DNA of 33,888 nt from Acetobacteraceae bacterium (GCA_027487385.1 JAIYDS010000017.1:1-33888); one strand, 5' to 3'; counted from the first letter of the stretch, positions 8,025 through 15,641 are shown. The notes: a model not told the origin generated them from the letters alone. Numbers and translations: made by a program.

Positions 8025-8310
8025 GCGGGTTGTCCTTGATCGCCAGGGGCTGGAGAGGGTATCATGCTCGCACTATGGTGACCGATGGCAGGGAGGCCGT
8101 TCCTCGTCATCATGCGTCGGCGCCGGGCGCCCTGGTTGGCGGAGGCGCCCCACCATCTCCCTCTCCATGCTCGTGTTGCTTGATGCCGTGAGGCAGGAGC
8201 GATATCCTTCGCACCGAAGCGCGATGCGACCCTGACTGAGCAGCCGGCCTGCCTCGTAGGATCATGGCGCAGAGGGCCGGGCCGGCCGAACCCTCGCGCG
8301 CTTCCCTTCC
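8025..8310. other. 286-bp stretch without a convincing gene
   Basis: This interval separates the F-like and G-like genes, while almost all other structural genes overlap or nearly touch. Frames are open on both strands but encode Arg/Ser/Pro-rich sequence without protein-like pattern. The minus-strand frame does start with an ATG that overlaps the F stop (ATGA at 8311-8314). The interval contains GC-rich inverted stretches around 8120-8150. It may be a decayed small gene or a regulatory spacer. I see no clear promoter or terminator. Confidence 0.4.
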
Positions 8311-9552
8311 TCATTCTGCCCTCCGATACAGCAGCACACCGCGCCGCTGGTCCTTCAGGTATTCCTCATCGGTCTGGAACGTGGTGGAGCCGTTCCATCC
8401 GCGCGCGGCCCAGCCGAAAACAACAAGACCCCCATCGCCCCTGATGCCCGTGAAGCGGCGAAGGTAGCGGCGCCGCAGTGTCACACCGCCATCCCGCAAC
8501 TGTTCCCAGTCAGCCCAGATTTCGTCCGGGTCCAGCAGGGCCTCCGCTAGCAACGCCATGAAGCGGTGGCGCCCACGCTTGCGGATTTTCAGGCGGCCCT
8601 TTCCGTCCTCGAACAGCGCCCGGCCCACCACCAGGCGCGCGCCGGTGGTGTCACGGATCACGCGCGGCTGTTCCAAGCTCGCGCCCAAGGGCTCCAGGAA
8701 GGCGCGGGCATATGCCTCATCCGTCAGGCCATCGGGCAAGACCCGCGCCGCGCCGGCCGATCTCGGCGCCGGCATGGGCGGCAGCGCGGCCGGCGCCTGA
8801 CTGGCGGCGGCCTCGGCCAGAGGGCGGAGATCCTCGCGCAGCTCCTGCGGCACCACGCCGCGCAGCCAGCCCTCGCCGTGATTGTGCTGCCAGCCGGGGT
8901 CAATCCCTTTGGGCACCTGCACAACCTGGTCCGTCACGGGATCCCGCCAGGGGCGCGTGCCATCCTGCGGCGCCGCATCCGGCCCATCCTTGCCGAGCTG
9001 CCGGAGATCGCGGCGGGAGATCGCCTCGGCCCAGCAGCCGCAGCCCCAGCCGTTCGGCGGGTAATGCGTTCGCCACCAGTCATCGGTGGCGGCCAGCACC
9101 TTGCCATCCCACAGGACGTGCTGGGGCCGCGGGTCCCGCTTGCGGGAGTGGCGATAGATCCAGAAAGGCAGCGCCTCCAGCGTGTCCGGATCGGTCATCT
9201 GGGCGTAGCGCCCGGCGGCATAGGCGGTGTTGAGGTTGGCCTGATAGACGAGGCGCGTGCGCCAGGCCTCATAGGCGCGGCCCTTGGCCCGCCAGCCCAG
9301 CCGCTCCATCATCGGCTCCAGGTCACGGCGGAACTCGGCCAGCGTGGTGCCTTCAGCCACGGCCTTCATCAGGCCGGCCTTGATGCCGGCCAGCAGGTCA
9401 TCGGCCTGGACGCCGGCCACGGCAAAGGCGCGGGTGTGGGCGGGGCCGTCCAGATCGGTCCAGCGGCGGGTGGGCGTGCGGACCTTCTGCGCGAGATAGG
9501 CCACCGCCTCCCGCATCGGCATGTTGAAGGCTTCGGCGGATGTGGCCGTCAT
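8311..9552 (-). CDS. Mu F-like minor head protein with C-terminal PBECR-type nuclease domain
   Basis: The 413-aa product has two parts. Residues about 1-230 are the Mu F/SPP1 gp7-type minor head domain, with 'RLVYQANLNTAYAAGRY', 'RDPRPQHVLWDGKVL' and the Cys motif 'YPPNGWGCGCWAE'. Residues about 290-413 resemble the PBECR (Barnase/EndoU/ColicinE5-D/RelE-like) nuclease domains known at the ends of such phage proteins: 'LLDPDEIWADWEQL', 'RRRYLRRF', 'YLKDQRRGVLLYRR'. F-type proteins join head assembly and may be injected with the DNA. The nuclease assignment is from pattern memory, and no activity is shown. Confidence 0.88.
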   Translation of the reverse strand: MTATSAEAFNMPMREAVAYLAQKVRTPTRRWTDLDGPAHTRAFAVAGVQADDLLAGIKAGLMKAVAEGTTLAEFRRDLEPMMERLGWRAKGRAYEAWRTRLVYQANLNTAYAAGRYAQMTDPDTLEALPFWIYRHSRKRDPRPQHVLWDGKVLAATDDWWRTHYPPNGWGCGCWAEAISRRDLRQLGKDGPDAAPQDGTRPWRDPVTDQVVQVPKGIDPGWQHNHGEGWLRGVVPQELREDLRPLAEAAASQAPAALPPMPAPRSAGAARVLPDGLTDEAYARAFLEPLGASLEQPRVIRDTTGARLVVGRALFEDGKGRLKIRKRGRHRFMALLAEALLDPDEIWADWEQLRDGGVTLRRRYLRRFTGIRGDGGLVVFGWAARGWNGSTTFQTDEEYLKDQRRGVLLYRRAE

Positions 9553-9623
9553 GGATGGAGCGCCGCAAAGAGCGCGAAAGAACCCCCTAAGAGGCCGATG
9601 CGGGCGCCCGCTCGGGTCATCAT
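9549..9623 (-). CDS. possible 24-aa hydrophobic peptide before the F-like gene
   Basis: In the 117-bp gap between the portal and F-like genes a short frame (MMTRAGARIGLLGGSFALFAALHP) ends in a TGA that overlaps the F start as ATGA. The core is hydrophobic and could span a membrane. There is no clear ribosome site, so this could be chance coding. It would couple translation to F if real. Confidence 0.25.
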   Translation of the reverse strand: MMTRAGARIGLLGGSFALFAALHP

Positions 9624-9669
9624 GGCCGCGCGGGGCGAAAACCCGCCCACGGGCTTCTGTGGGGCTCGG

Positions 9670-11265
9670 TCACTGCTTCGCGGCATCGGCGTCGCGCCCC
9701 CGGCGCGCCTCGTCAGAAGCGTCCTGCACATCGGCCTGGCCGGCGAGGCCCGCCAGCGCCATGGCCTGCGCCATCGCCTGGGCCAGCGGCCCGATGGGCA
9801 TGACGGCCGAGAGGCGCAACAGCCGCTCATCCAGATCTTCGAAGCTCGTCGCCGCATTCACCTCGGCCTGGACGGCGGCGAGCATGGCCTGCTGCGGGCC
9901 TTCGGCATCCCGCGCCAGCATGGCGGCGATGCGCTCCGGCGCTTCGGGGGTGCCATCGCCGGCGGCGAACTCGGCGGGCGGCATGGCAGGCGGCGTGGCG
10001 CCAGGCACGGCAGCGGGCCTTGCGGCGATGCGCCGATAGCCCGGGCCATAGGTCTCCGTCACATAGCTCTCAGTGGGCTCGTAACCCACCTTGAACAGGG
10101 TCTCATCCAGCTTGGCGCGGGCCGCCAGGTCCGGCTCCTCCGGCTTGCGGCGCCAGAGCTTGGGCGTGGCCGCACCGGGCAGGTTGATGGTGGTGATCCA
10201 TTCCAGCAGCGGCGCCAGCTCGGCCGAGAGGAGGTCCGCATCCGCATCGGCCAGCTCCTGCCGGACCTCGTCATGCACCTCGCCCAGCGCGCGGGCGCCA
10301 TTCTGGCCCTGCTCGGTGGTCATCGTCTCGCCGAGGACGATCTTGCTGATCTCGGCGTTCATCACCTCCACCAGCTTGGCCTGCGGGTTGCCGGTGGCGC
10401 TGCCGCCCTGCCCGGCCTCCAGCATCTTCACCAAGGACCCCTGCGGCACCACCAGGCCGGCGCCGCGGGCGATCTCGCCCAGGGCATTCAGCAGCGCCTG
10501 GCGCTCGGGCACCGGGGTGCCGGGCGGGTATTCGGCATAGACGAAGGGCTGGCCCCAGCGCTCCAGCAGGGCGTTCCAGAGCGCGATGCCGTTGCGCTTG
10601 AAGAAGACCGGCCAGAACAGGTCATGCCCCAGGCCACGGCCATAGGGGTCCTCATTCTCCTCGGCCCAGAAGCGGGCGAGGATGAATTTGCGATCCGGCA
10701 GGGCGATGCCCTGCATCGGCGCGTCCCAGGTCAGCAGGCGCAGATCGCCCTCAGCGCCAAAGACGAAGCGGCGCGGGTTGCGCACGCGGATATCAGCGGG
10801 GACGATCCAGCTGCGGCGCGTGGCCGGGCTGGGGCGGGCGCTGGGGGCGCGCTGATCGGCGGTGCCATCCTCCGGCGTGACTTCCAGCTCCGCCGCCTCC
10901 CACATCACCTCGGCCACCGCGATGCCGGTCAGCACCGCGCCCAGCAGGCCCTGGCAGGCGCGGTCAAACCGGATGCGGCCGAGGGCGGCGCGGATCAGGC
11001 CCGCCGCCAGCAGATCCTCCGGCCGTTCGCCGCCCGGCTCCACCGTCCATTCGCGCGCCACCACGGCCTGGCGGCGCTTGCGCAGGACGGAACCCGCATG
11101 GCCATCGCGCGCCAGGTCCTGATAGATCTTCAGGCCTTCGCCGCCGCCGCGCCGGGTCAGGATCTCGTCCCGGCTGGTCAGCGTGAAGCCGACGAGCGGC
11201 GCGGTGGTGTCCCGCGCGATGGTGGCGATCTCGGTGGCCAGCTCGGCAGGGATGCGGTCGCTCAT
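9670..11265 (-). CDS. portal protein, DUF935 family (Mu gp29-like)
   Basis: The 531-aa product is the portal of Mu-like phages. The dodecameric ring forms the DNA entry vertex. The N-terminal 'LKIYQDLARDGHAGSVLRKRRQAVVAREWTVEPGG' region, 'GIAVAEVMWE', 'GRGLGHDLFWPVFFKRNGIALW' and 'MTTEQGQNGARALGEVHDEVRQ' are DUF935 hallmarks. Length is close to Mu gp29 (about 512). It lies 4 bp after the large terminase gene, in Mu order. The C-terminal 130 residues are less conserved and helical. Confidence 0.95.
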   Translation of the reverse strand: MSDRIPAELATEIATIARDTTAPLVGFTLTSRDEILTRRGGGEGLKIYQDLARDGHAGSVLRKRRQAVVAREWTVEPGGERPEDLLAAGLIRAALGRIRFDRACQGLLGAVLTGIAVAEVMWEAAELEVTPEDGTADQRAPSARPSPATRRSWIVPADIRVRNPRRFVFGAEGDLRLLTWDAPMQGIALPDRKFILARFWAEENEDPYGRGLGHDLFWPVFFKRNGIALWNALLERWGQPFVYAEYPPGTPVPERQALLNALGEIARGAGLVVPQGSLVKMLEAGQGGSATGNPQAKLVEVMNAEISKIVLGETMTTEQGQNGARALGEVHDEVRQELADADADLLSAELAPLLEWITTINLPGAATPKLWRRKPEEPDLAARAKLDETLFKVGYEPTESYVTETYGPGYRRIAARPAAVPGATPPAMPPAEFAAGDGTPEAPERIAAMLARDAEGPQQAMLAAVQAEVNAATSFEDLDERLLRLSAVMPIGPLAQAMAQAMALAGLAGQADVQDASDEARRGRDADAAKQ

Positions 11266-11269
11266 GGGG

Positions 11270-12901
11270 TCACCCGAAGAAGTCAGAGGTCGAAGGCAGG
11301 CGGCCGCTCAGCGCTACGTAGTCCATCACGCCGGGCGGCACGGCGGGCATGGCTGGCAGGGCATCGGCCGTGCTGTCCGCCACGTCCCGCCCGGCCGCGT
11401 AGATGACGAGGGCGGCGGCGATGGCGGCATCGCCGTGGCGCTCGCCGCCGGCCTTGTTCTTCTCCTCGCCCTTCGCGGCCACGCGCTTGTCGGGCACGCG
11501 GGCCACGCCGCGGACGAGGGTGAGCTGCTGGAAATCCTCGACCACGCCGGCATCGGCCGGCAGCGAGAAGCTGCCATCCTCGAAGGCGGCCTTCAGCTTG
11601 GGCATGTTGTCCCGGTACCAGCCCTCGCTCAGATGGATCGCCTCCACCCGGTGGGCGCCGAAGCGCATCATCGCCTTCTCGGCCAGGTAGCTGCCATTGC
11701 CGGTGCCATCCATCGCCACGGCCGAGAGGCGCGGCAGGCGGTCCAGGATGTAGAACAGGATGATGCGCTGCGCGTCGAAGGGCACGTTGCGCAGCTCGAC
11801 CGTGAAGGGCGTCTCCCGCCGCAGATCGGGCAGCACCTGCACCGGCCAGAAGACCGAGAGATCCACGAAGCGGCCGAAGTCGCCACCCAGCGCGGAGCGC
11901 AGCAGCGGGTTGAGCAGGCGCAGGCGGGGCCCCAGCTCGGCCTCGCACCAGCGCGTCACCTCCCGCTCCTGGATGTGTTCGGGCTGGTGGACGAAGGCGG
12001 CATCGCAGGCGAAGCGCAGCACGGGAATGTCCCGCCGCGTGCGGGCCTCGATCAGCGCCAGCGTCAGGTAGCGGGAGCCGCCGGCGCGGGGGATGACGTC
12101 CAGCTCCTCGGCCGCGCCATCGCCGTAGAAGGCGCGGATGCGGGCGCGCCACTCGGCCTCCGCCAGCGGTGACCAGGTGTTGCCCTTCACCAGGCAGACG
12201 CGCTGGAACAGGCCCTGCGCCACCGCCTCGTCGAAATCGGTGCGCAGCAGGTGATAGGGCTCACGCCCCGCCCGGATGCGCAGGATCAGTTCGTTGAAGG
12301 GGTTCTCGGCGCCGTCGTGGGTGGAGACCAGCAGCACCTTGCCGCCCCAGATGAGGAAGGCGAGTGCCGCCTTGAGCACGGCCGCCAGGTCATCATGGAA
12401 GGCGGCCTCATCAATGATGACGAAGCCCTGCCGGCCGCGCAGCGAGCGCGGGCGGGAGGCGAGGCAGACCAGCTCAAACCCGCTCGCGAAGGCGATGCGG
12501 AAGGCCTGGATCTGGCGGCTTTCGCCCTCCCGGTCCTGATCCTCGAAGAGGAACTCCCCCACCTCGCCGGCGGCGAGGCTGAAGGCCTTGGCCCACATGG
12601 CGCAGACCGAGACGAATTCCCGCGCCATGTCCAGGTTGTAGCCGATGTACATGGTGTCCATGCCGCCGGCCTGGCGCTGCGCGCCGGCGAAGAGCACGGC
12701 CTGGGCGCCGATGCCCCAGGTGGCGCCGATGCGGCGGGACTTCTCATAGACCACCACGTCATGCCGCCGCACGGCCTCGACCAGCGCGCGCTGATAGGGC
12801 AGCAGCACGCCATCCTGGCTGACATCGGGCGGCGGGGCGGCGAGCGCATCCTGCCGGAGCTTGGCCCATTCCTCGGTTGAGATGGGCATGCCATCAGGCA
12901 T
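11270..12901 (-). CDS. terminase large subunit (Mu gp28-like)
   Basis: The 543-aa product is the packaging motor. A Walker A-like motif (SRRIGAT, about residues 55-61), Walker B with catalytic acid (VIIDEAAF, about 161-168) and a coupling motif (LLVSTHDGAENPFNEL) are visible. The C-terminal nuclease part shows acidic residues in 'GRFVDLSVFWPVQ' and 'AMDGTGNGSYLAEKAM', the expected RNase H-like metal ligands. It cuts and packages host-flanked phage DNA in Mu-type headful packaging. The ATG at 12901 overlaps the stop of a 23-codon frame (TGATG). Confidence 0.95.
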   Translation of the reverse strand: MPDGMPISTEEWAKLRQDALAAPPPDVSQDGVLLPYQRALVEAVRRHDVVVYEKSRRIGATWGIGAQAVLFAGAQRQAGGMDTMYIGYNLDMAREFVSVCAMWAKAFSLAAGEVGEFLFEDQDREGESRQIQAFRIAFASGFELVCLASRPRSLRGRQGFVIIDEAAFHDDLAAVLKAALAFLIWGGKVLLVSTHDGAENPFNELILRIRAGREPYHLLRTDFDEAVAQGLFQRVCLVKGNTWSPLAEAEWRARIRAFYGDGAAEELDVIPRAGGSRYLTLALIEARTRRDIPVLRFACDAAFVHQPEHIQEREVTRWCEAELGPRLRLLNPLLRSALGGDFGRFVDLSVFWPVQVLPDLRRETPFTVELRNVPFDAQRIILFYILDRLPRLSAVAMDGTGNGSYLAEKAMMRFGAHRVEAIHLSEGWYRDNMPKLKAAFEDGSFSLPADAGVVEDFQQLTLVRGVARVPDKRVAAKGEEKNKAGGERHGDAAIAAALVIYAAGRDVADSTADALPAMPAVPPGVMDYVALSGRLPSTSDFFG

Positions 12902-12972
12902 CAGAGATTGATCCCGATGAGCAGCCCGAGGCCAAAGCCAGTCAGGTAGAGAGAGAGTTCGATGGCAGTCAC
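12901..12972 (-). CDS. 23-aa membrane peptide ORF between terminase genes
   Basis: A GTG at 12972 overlaps the stop of the gp27-like gene (GTGA), and its TGA overlaps the large terminase ATG (TGATG). The frame therefore fills the gap exactly. The peptide MTAIELSLYLTGFGLGLLIGIN plus L is one hydrophobic helix with Gly spacing and no charged residue after position 5. Coupling on both sides argues for translation. Function is unknown. It may also serve only to pass ribosomes to the terminase gene. Confidence 0.55.
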   Translation of the reverse strand: MTAIELSLYLTGFGLGLLIGINL

Positions 12973-13505
12973 GACGCGATGCCCAGGATGCGGCTTGTGA
13001 TGGCGCTGATCGTCTCCTCCGTCAGCCCCTTGTCGCGGCCGGCGGAGGCGACGGCCTTCGCGGCCTCATCCTTCACGCGGGTTTCCAGCTTGAGGACGAA
13101 GTCCTGATCCTGCCGCGCGGCTTTGGTCAGGCGCTCGATGGCGGTGGCCAGCACGCCGGCATCCTTGGCAAGCAGGATGCTGCCTTCCTCGCCATCGGCG
13201 GCGGCCAGCAGGTCATTCACCACGCTGTGCAGCAGCTCGATGTTCAGGCGGGCCATCTTGTCGCCGGGCGTCTCGCCCAGCTGGCGGGCCAGCCCCTCGG
13301 CCATGGCGCGGGAACGGCGCAGGCGCTCGCCCATCGCGGCCATGCCCTTGACGTGGCGGCCGAGGGCGGAGCGGGAGATCTCCACCTCCATCGTGCGGAG
13401 GTGATCGAGGATCTCGTCCAGCGTCTTGCCGTGCTCCCGCAGGCGGCCGATGGCCTCACGGATTTCCGTGGGCAGGCGGTCAATGCTGCTGGGGCGCTTG
13501 GCCAT
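12969..13505 (-). CDS. DUF3486 protein (Mu gp27-like), small terminase candidate
   Basis: The 178-aa product begins MAKRPSSIDRLPTEIREAIGRL, the typical DUF3486 N-terminus with a helix-turn-helix (KTLDEILDHLRTMEVEISRSALGRHVKGM). Helices up to 'QDFVLKLETRVKDEAAKAV' follow. In Mu-like phages this protein precedes the large terminase and is taken as the DNA-recognising small subunit. Its start overlaps the stop of the upstream gene as TGATG. Confidence 0.92.
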   Translation of the reverse strand: MAKRPSSIDRLPTEIREAIGRLREHGKTLDEILDHLRTMEVEISRSALGRHVKGMAAMGERLRRSRAMAEGLARQLGETPGDKMARLNIELLHSVVNDLLAAADGEEGSILLAKDAGVLATAIERLTKAARQDQDFVLKLETRVKDEAAKAVASAGRDKGLTEETISAITSRILGIAS

Positions 13506-13801
13506 CAGAGGGGCTGGGCCACGCCGGGGTGCTCGGCGCCGCGCGCCACATCCCGCCCGGCGCGGCTGGCCGTGACGGCCCAGAGGTCACCTTCGAGGCG
13601 CTCGATCTCGACCAGGCTTCCCCGCTCCAGCCAGGCCAGCAGGCCGCGCATGTCATCGCGCGTCACCTGGCCGAAGCGCTGGCGCAGCAGCTCGCGCGTC
13701 AGCAGGTCTTCGTTCAGGGCGTGGCCTTCGACCGCGTTCAGGATGCGCAGGATGGCGCCGCGGCGGTCTTCGGCCAGGCGCTCGGCGAAGCTCTTGCCCA
13801 T
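13505..13801 (-). CDS. VpaChn25_0724-type winged-helix phage protein (Mu gp26 position)
   Basis: This 98-aa protein (MGKSFAERLAEDRRGAILRIL) has the pattern of a small winged helix: 'LTRELLRQRFGQVTRDDMRGLLAWLERGSLVEIERLEGDLWAVTASRAGRDVA' reads as helix, helix, wing. It matches the phage family often annotated after VpaChn25_0724, which lies directly before DUF3486 in Mu-like phages. It probably binds DNA or helps packaging. The role is not known. Confidence 0.85.
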   Translation of the reverse strand: MGKSFAERLAEDRRGAILRILNAVEGHALNEDLLTRELLRQRFGQVTRDDMRGLLAWLERGSLVEIERLEGDLWAVTASRAGRDVARGAEHPGVAQPL

Positions 13802-13802
13802 G

Positions 13803-14141
13803 TCAGGTGCCTGTCTTGATGTGGTGCTGCACCAGAAGGTTCAGGTCCCGCTCGATGCGGGCCATGCCGTCCCGCAGGCCGCCCAGCTCGGCATTGCCCA
13901 CGGCCACGCCACGCTCCACCACCGAGAGCCGGTCCGAGAGCTTCGCCATGTCGGCATGGGTGGGCGATTGGCGCATCTGCACCTCCACCCCCTCCATCCG
14001 GCGGGACATGTCGGCGATGTCGGCCTTGGACGCGAAATCCCCGGCGAGGCGGTACTTCACCCAGGCGATGACGATGCCCGACATGATGGTGGCGCTGGTC
14101 AACAGCGCGACCACATCGCGCCAGCCGATATCTTGCAGCAT
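13803..14141 (-). CDS. DUF2730 protein (Mu gp25-like)
   Basis: The 112-aa product starts at ATG 14141 (MLQDIGWRDVVALLTSATIMSG), 4 bp after the upstream stop. One N-terminal membrane helix (about residues 10-28) is followed by a long coiled coil (DIADMSRRMEGVEVQMR to GGLRDGMARIERDLNLL). This is the DUF2730 layout. In Mu it lies between lysis and terminase genes, and a role near lysis (spanin-like or structural) has been suggested by position only. Confidence 0.85.
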   Translation of the reverse strand: MLQDIGWRDVVALLTSATIMSGIVIAWVKYRLAGDFASKADIADMSRRMEGVEVQMRQSPTHADMAKLSDRLSVVERGVAVGNAELGGLRDGMARIERDLNLLVQHHIKTGT

Positions 14142-14145
14142 CGCC

Positions 14146-14514
14146 TCAGCCCGCCGCATGGGTCGGGCCCGGGGTGCGCGCTGCCAACCGGGCCGAGACG
14201 CGCTCTCGCAGGCCGTCACTGTCAATCTTGAAGCGGGCCAGGGCATCCGGCACGGCGGCGCGGGCGTATTCGGCGGCGCGTTCCACCACCCCATTCACCT
14301 CCGAATGGGCCAGCCGGGCATAGCTGGGCAGGCGGCCCTTGGCTTCGGCCAACGCGAGATCCACCGCGCGCTCCAGCGCCGCGTTCAGATAGGCGCGGAC
14401 CTCACTGTCCTCCCGCAGCTTGAGCCAGGCGGCGAGGCGGGCGATGGCATAACCGCCGAGTGCCAGCACGCCGGAGGCGGCCAGCTGGAGGAGGGCATCG
14501 AGAAGGGCTTGCAT
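14146..14514 (-). CDS. holin-like lysis protein
   Basis: This 122-aa protein has an N-terminal membrane helix (LLQLAASGVLALGGYAIARLAAWL), then an amphipathic helical domain (YLNAALERAVDLALAEAKG). Layout and composition resemble LLH-type phage holins. It follows the endolysin and the sponge-like gene in a translationally coupled cassette. The ATG at 14514 lies next to the upstream stop at 14516, which decides the start. Holin function is inferred from cassette position. Confidence 0.62.
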   Translation of the reverse strand: MQALLDALLQLAASGVLALGGYAIARLAAWLKLREDSEVRAYLNAALERAVDLALAEAKGRLPSYARLAHSEVNGVVERAAEYARAAVPDALARFKIDSDGLRERVSARLAARTPGPTHAAG

Positions 14515-14515
14515 G

Positions 14516-14737
14516 TCAGAACCCCTCCGGCTTGGCGACGCCACGGACGGCCCACATCAGGCCCGTCTGCAAATGCGTGGTGGCGATGGCCAGGCTGCGC
14601 CCGCAGGCACCGGCCGCACCGGCCGCCTCCAGCGCGGCTTGCAGCTCCAGCCCGAGCGCCTTCAGCTTGTTCATCGCGGCGATCTCCTCGGCCGAGAGGT
14701 CGCGATAGCCTTTGATCAGGCGGTGTTGGTTTTCCAT
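14516..14737 (-). CDS. Acb2/Tad1-type cyclic-nucleotide sponge (anti-defence candidate)
   Basis: The 73-aa product has the signature of the Acb2/Tad1 hairpin family: 'HRLIKGYRDLSAEEIAAMN' at residues 4-22, then a helix (KLKALGLELQAALEAAG), a short turn, and 'ATTHLQTGLMWAVRGVAKP' near the C-terminus. Family members form oligomers that bind the signal molecules of CBASS (cyclic di- and trinucleotides) or Thoeris (gcADPR), so they silence host defence. Here the gene lies between endolysin and holin-like genes, with a good AAGGAG seven bases before the ATG. It would be expressed late unless another promoter exists. Which ligand it binds cannot be told from sequence. Confidence 0.82.
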   Translation of the reverse strand: MENQHRLIKGYRDLSAEEIAAMNKLKALGLELQAALEAAGAAGACGRSLAIATTHLQTGLMWAVRGVAKPEGF

Positions 14738-14738
14738 G

Positions 14739-15197
14739 TCAGGGCTCCTTGGCGACCTTCGCGAGGTCCATGGCGGTTTCAAAGATGGCGGCCGGATAGG
14801 GCTGCTGGCCGTTTTCCTTCGTCACGATGGCGGGCAGCAGCAGGCGCAGCACCACGCGGCTGGTGACGTTGATCGTCGCGTCCTCCGGCACGCCCAGGCG
14901 CTCGGCCACGAAGCGGACATAGGCCGCCGTGTCCTGCTTGATGGTGCGGCCATCCGGGAAGCGATGGGTGGGGGGGCAGTAGGTGCGGATGATGTCCCGC
15001 ACCGTCACGATCCCCCGCCGCCGATAGGCGTGCAGCACCAGGATCAGCGCGCGCAGGCCCCATTCGGGGGCGATGAATTTGCAGAACTCACCGTCCGGCT
15101 GATCGGGCGAGAGGCCGCGCCAATTCTGGCCCGCGCGCAGGATGTTGCCGGGGTTGTGGTTGCGGATGCCTCTCGGCACGCGGGGGCGGGATGTCAT
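14739..15197 (-). CDS. lysozyme-like endolysin (P5-type virion/lysis protein family)
   Basis: The 152-aa product begins MTSRPRVPRGIRNHNPGNI and carries the 'RGIRNHNPGNI..G..W.GL' and 'F..PEWGLRALILVLHAYRRRGIVTVRDII' pattern of small phage peptidoglycan hydrolases often labelled structural protein P5. It lies where Mu has lys. The start at 15197 has GGAG at suitable distance. An upstream in-frame ATG (15227) lacks a ribosome site. Murein cleavage is inferred from family and position. Confidence 0.8.
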   Translation of the reverse strand: MTSRPRVPRGIRNHNPGNILRAGQNWRGLSPDQPDGEFCKFIAPEWGLRALILVLHAYRRRGIVTVRDIIRTYCPPTHRFPDGRTIKQDTAAYVRFVAERLGVPEDATINVTSRVVLRLLLPAIVTKENGQQPYPAAIFETAMDLAKVAKEP

Positions 15198-15251
15198 GGC
15201 GGCGCTCCGAAAGGGAGGCCGCACCATCGCGCGCGCGGGGGCTGGTGTTCA

Positions 15252-15269
15252 TGCCTGCAACCGCAGGCA
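15252..15269 (-). promoter_or_regulatory. dyad at the Plys position (late promoter candidate)
   Basis: TGCCTGC-aacc-GCAGGCA lies directly after the Mor/C-like stop (15273) and 55 bp before the endolysin start. It is the second copy of the 26-bp block seen before gene I. A late activator site is the likely meaning. Because the arms are contiguous it could also form a 7-bp RNA hairpin, but no U-run follows. Confidence 0.6.
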
Positions 15270-15272
15270 AGC

Positions 15273-15641
15273 CTACTGGAAGAGGTCCCGCTGGAGGTGC
15301 GTGAGCCGTGCCGCGTCCAGGTGGCGCCAGACGGCGTTCTCCGTCATGCCCAGGCGCTGGGCGATCTGCCGATAGGTCAGGCCCTCCACCTCCCGCAGGA
15401 TGCGGATGCGCCAGTGGCGGGCGAGTGGGATGGTGAGGAGCGAGCCGGAAAGCGCCTGGCCCAGGCGCCGGGCGGCATCCAGGCCGATGGCCTGCGCCAG
15501 CTCACCCTGGGCATCCGGCGTGGCGGCGAAATAGACGCGCGTGCCGCCCAGCGCGTTGATGAGCGCCAGCAGCTCGGCCGGCGTGAGGTGGGCGGAGAAG
15601 CGGGCGAGTTCGGCGGGCGGTGGGGGGAGATCGGGTGTCAT
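15273..15641 (-). CDS. Mor/C-family transcription activator
   Basis: This 122-aa protein has the plan of Mu Mor and C. An N-terminal dimerisation part (LTPAELLALINALGGTRVYF) is followed by 'EAQ-like' helices (AIGLDAARRLGQALSGSLLTIPLAR) and a C-terminal helix-turn-helix (REVEGLTYRQIAQRLGMTENAVWRHLD). It lies immediately before the lysis genes, the place of C in Mu, where C switches on late promoters. A GGAG lies seven bases before the ATG, and a strong inverted repeat lies just upstream of that. Confidence 0.8.
   Translation of the reverse strand: MTPDLPPPPAELARFSAHLTPAELLALINALGGTRVYFAATPDAQGELAQAIGLDAARRLGQALSGSLLTIPLARHWRIRILREVEGLTYRQIAQRLGMTENAVWRHLDAARLTHLQRDLFQ

Noticed and set aside
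8021..8314. Minus frame starting with ATGA overlap after the F-like gene
   Set aside because: The start is attractive but the sequence lacks hydrophobic pattern and is dominated by Arg, Gly, Ser and Pro. I kept it only as a non-coding interval.
8566..11406. Plus-strand frame of about 946 codons opposite F and portal genes
   Set aside because: Same reason: a mirror frame of two recognised minus-strand genes with no protein-like motifs.
15088..15270. Leader peptide beginning with the ATG of the repeated dyad
   Set aside because: Both copies of the repeat give MNT(T/S)P, but the frames diverge at once, so the conserved part is better explained as a promoter element.
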